A stretch of DNA of 5,511 bases, taken from contig DJSA01000136.1 in NCBI GenBank assembly GCA_002438905.1, positions 1 to 5,511 on the forward strand. Direction: 5' to 3'. The notes below the pieces were generated by a model. The model ran no database searches, was not told where the DNA came from, and saw only the letters and a program-made list of their open reading frames with translations. Positions 5,261 to 5,511 of the stretch are shown piece after piece; position 1 is the first letter of the stretch, and every line of letters starts with the position of its first letter. The DNA is from Bacteroidales bacterium UBA6346 (GTDB lineage: Bacteria > Bacteroidota > Bacteroidia > Bacteroidales > UBA932). A program made the translations under genes and the position numbers.

Positions 5261-5511
5261 ATGGATTACATCTCTACCAAAGAATATGCGGCGGCACATG
5301 GCGTCGCAGAACGTACAGTAAGAAACTATTGTATTCAAGGTAAAATTGCCGGAGCACAGCTTGTCGGCAAGACATGGAATGTACCTGCCGATGCACCTCT
5401 CCCGCAGCGCAAGAATGCAAGAATCAGAATATCTCCACTATTGAAGACATTGCGCGAGCAAAAAGAGTCAGGAACGAAAGGCGGAATATATCACCGCACG
5501 CAGATTGACCT
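5261..5511 (+). CDS. Fic-family protein with N-terminal helix-turn-helix, partial (5' end)
   Basis: Only the first 83 codons are present; the gene continues past the right edge. Residues 1-45 are a MerR/excisionase-like helix-turn-helix: MDYISTKEYAAAHGVAERTV, RNYCIQGKIAGA, then VGKTWNVPADA, where the GKTWNVP wing is typical. Residues 58-83 read SPLLKTLREQKES, then GGIYHRTQID. I recognise this as the run-in to the Fic domain of a common Firmicutes/Bacteroidota subgroup, where a YNSNxIEG inhibitory motif usually follows. Fic proteins transfer AMP or other nucleotide parts to protein targets through an HPFx(D/E)GN motif; that motif lies outside the window, so activity cannot be judged. The ATG follows a good promoter with an operator-like palindrome, which suggests self-regulation through the helix-turn-helix. 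An unrelated protein with the same DNA-binding domain is the main alternative. Confidence 0.72.
   Translation, partial: MDYISTKEYAAAHGVAERTVRNYCIQGKIAGAQLVGKTWNVPADAPLPQRKNARIRISPLLKTLREQKESGTKGGIYHRTQID

Overview
The window looks like a stretch of a Bacteroides-like (Bacteroidota) chromosome or mobile element. Supporting signs are a SusC/CirA-style TonB-dependent receptor with an N-terminal carboxypeptidase-regulatory-like domain, several promoter candidates of the Bacteroides TAnnTTTG (-7) type, start codons without strong Shine-Dalgarno sequences, and a short Cys/His-rich anchored protein beside a Fur-family regulator.

Layout. Positions 1-335 hold two abutting minus-strand gene remnants: the C-terminal part of an M23 (LytM-type) endopeptidase running off the left edge, and a piece of what looks like a DUF3800 protein; neither has a credible start. 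Positions 349-3774 are the one coherent module. A TonB-dependent receptor (406-2748, minus) and a small Cys/His-rich membrane-anchored protein (2898-3230, minus) probably form one operon. A Fur-family regulator (3361-3774, plus) is divergent. Their shared intergenic region carries a near-perfect 29-bp palindrome overlapping the upstream element of the minus-strand promoter, as expected for a Fur/Zur-type operator. The receptor operon ends in a hairpin followed by a T-rich stretch at 337-390. The simplest reading is a metal- or heme-uptake unit repressed by its own Fur-family protein when metal is plentiful. The identity of the metal cannot be read from the sequence.

Positions 3873-4911 carry minus-strand coding sequence that seems broken. 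One unrecognised gene has its N-terminal 172 codons in one frame (4393-4911) and its C-terminal part in another (4076-4423). They meet at a TGATG overlap, but the downstream frame still looks coding before its ATG, which favours a frameshift or internal deletion over two genes. A further start-less 3' gene remnant lies at 3873-4112.

Positions 4912-5260 are intergenic with much inverted repetition: a 20-bp palindrome in the leader of the broken gene, a hairpin at 5092-5117, an imperfect hairpin at 5153-5176, a perfect 11-bp-stem palindrome at 5192-5217 over the promoter of the last gene, and recurrent TATCGGC/GCCGATA motifs. The last gene (5261 to the right edge, plus) is the N-terminus of a Fic-family protein with a MerR/excisionase-like helix-turn-helix. 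Overall, a working metal-uptake module is flanked by decayed accessory genes and a putative Fic gene with an operator-rich promoter. I see no tRNA, rRNA, CRISPR array or complete insertion sequence.
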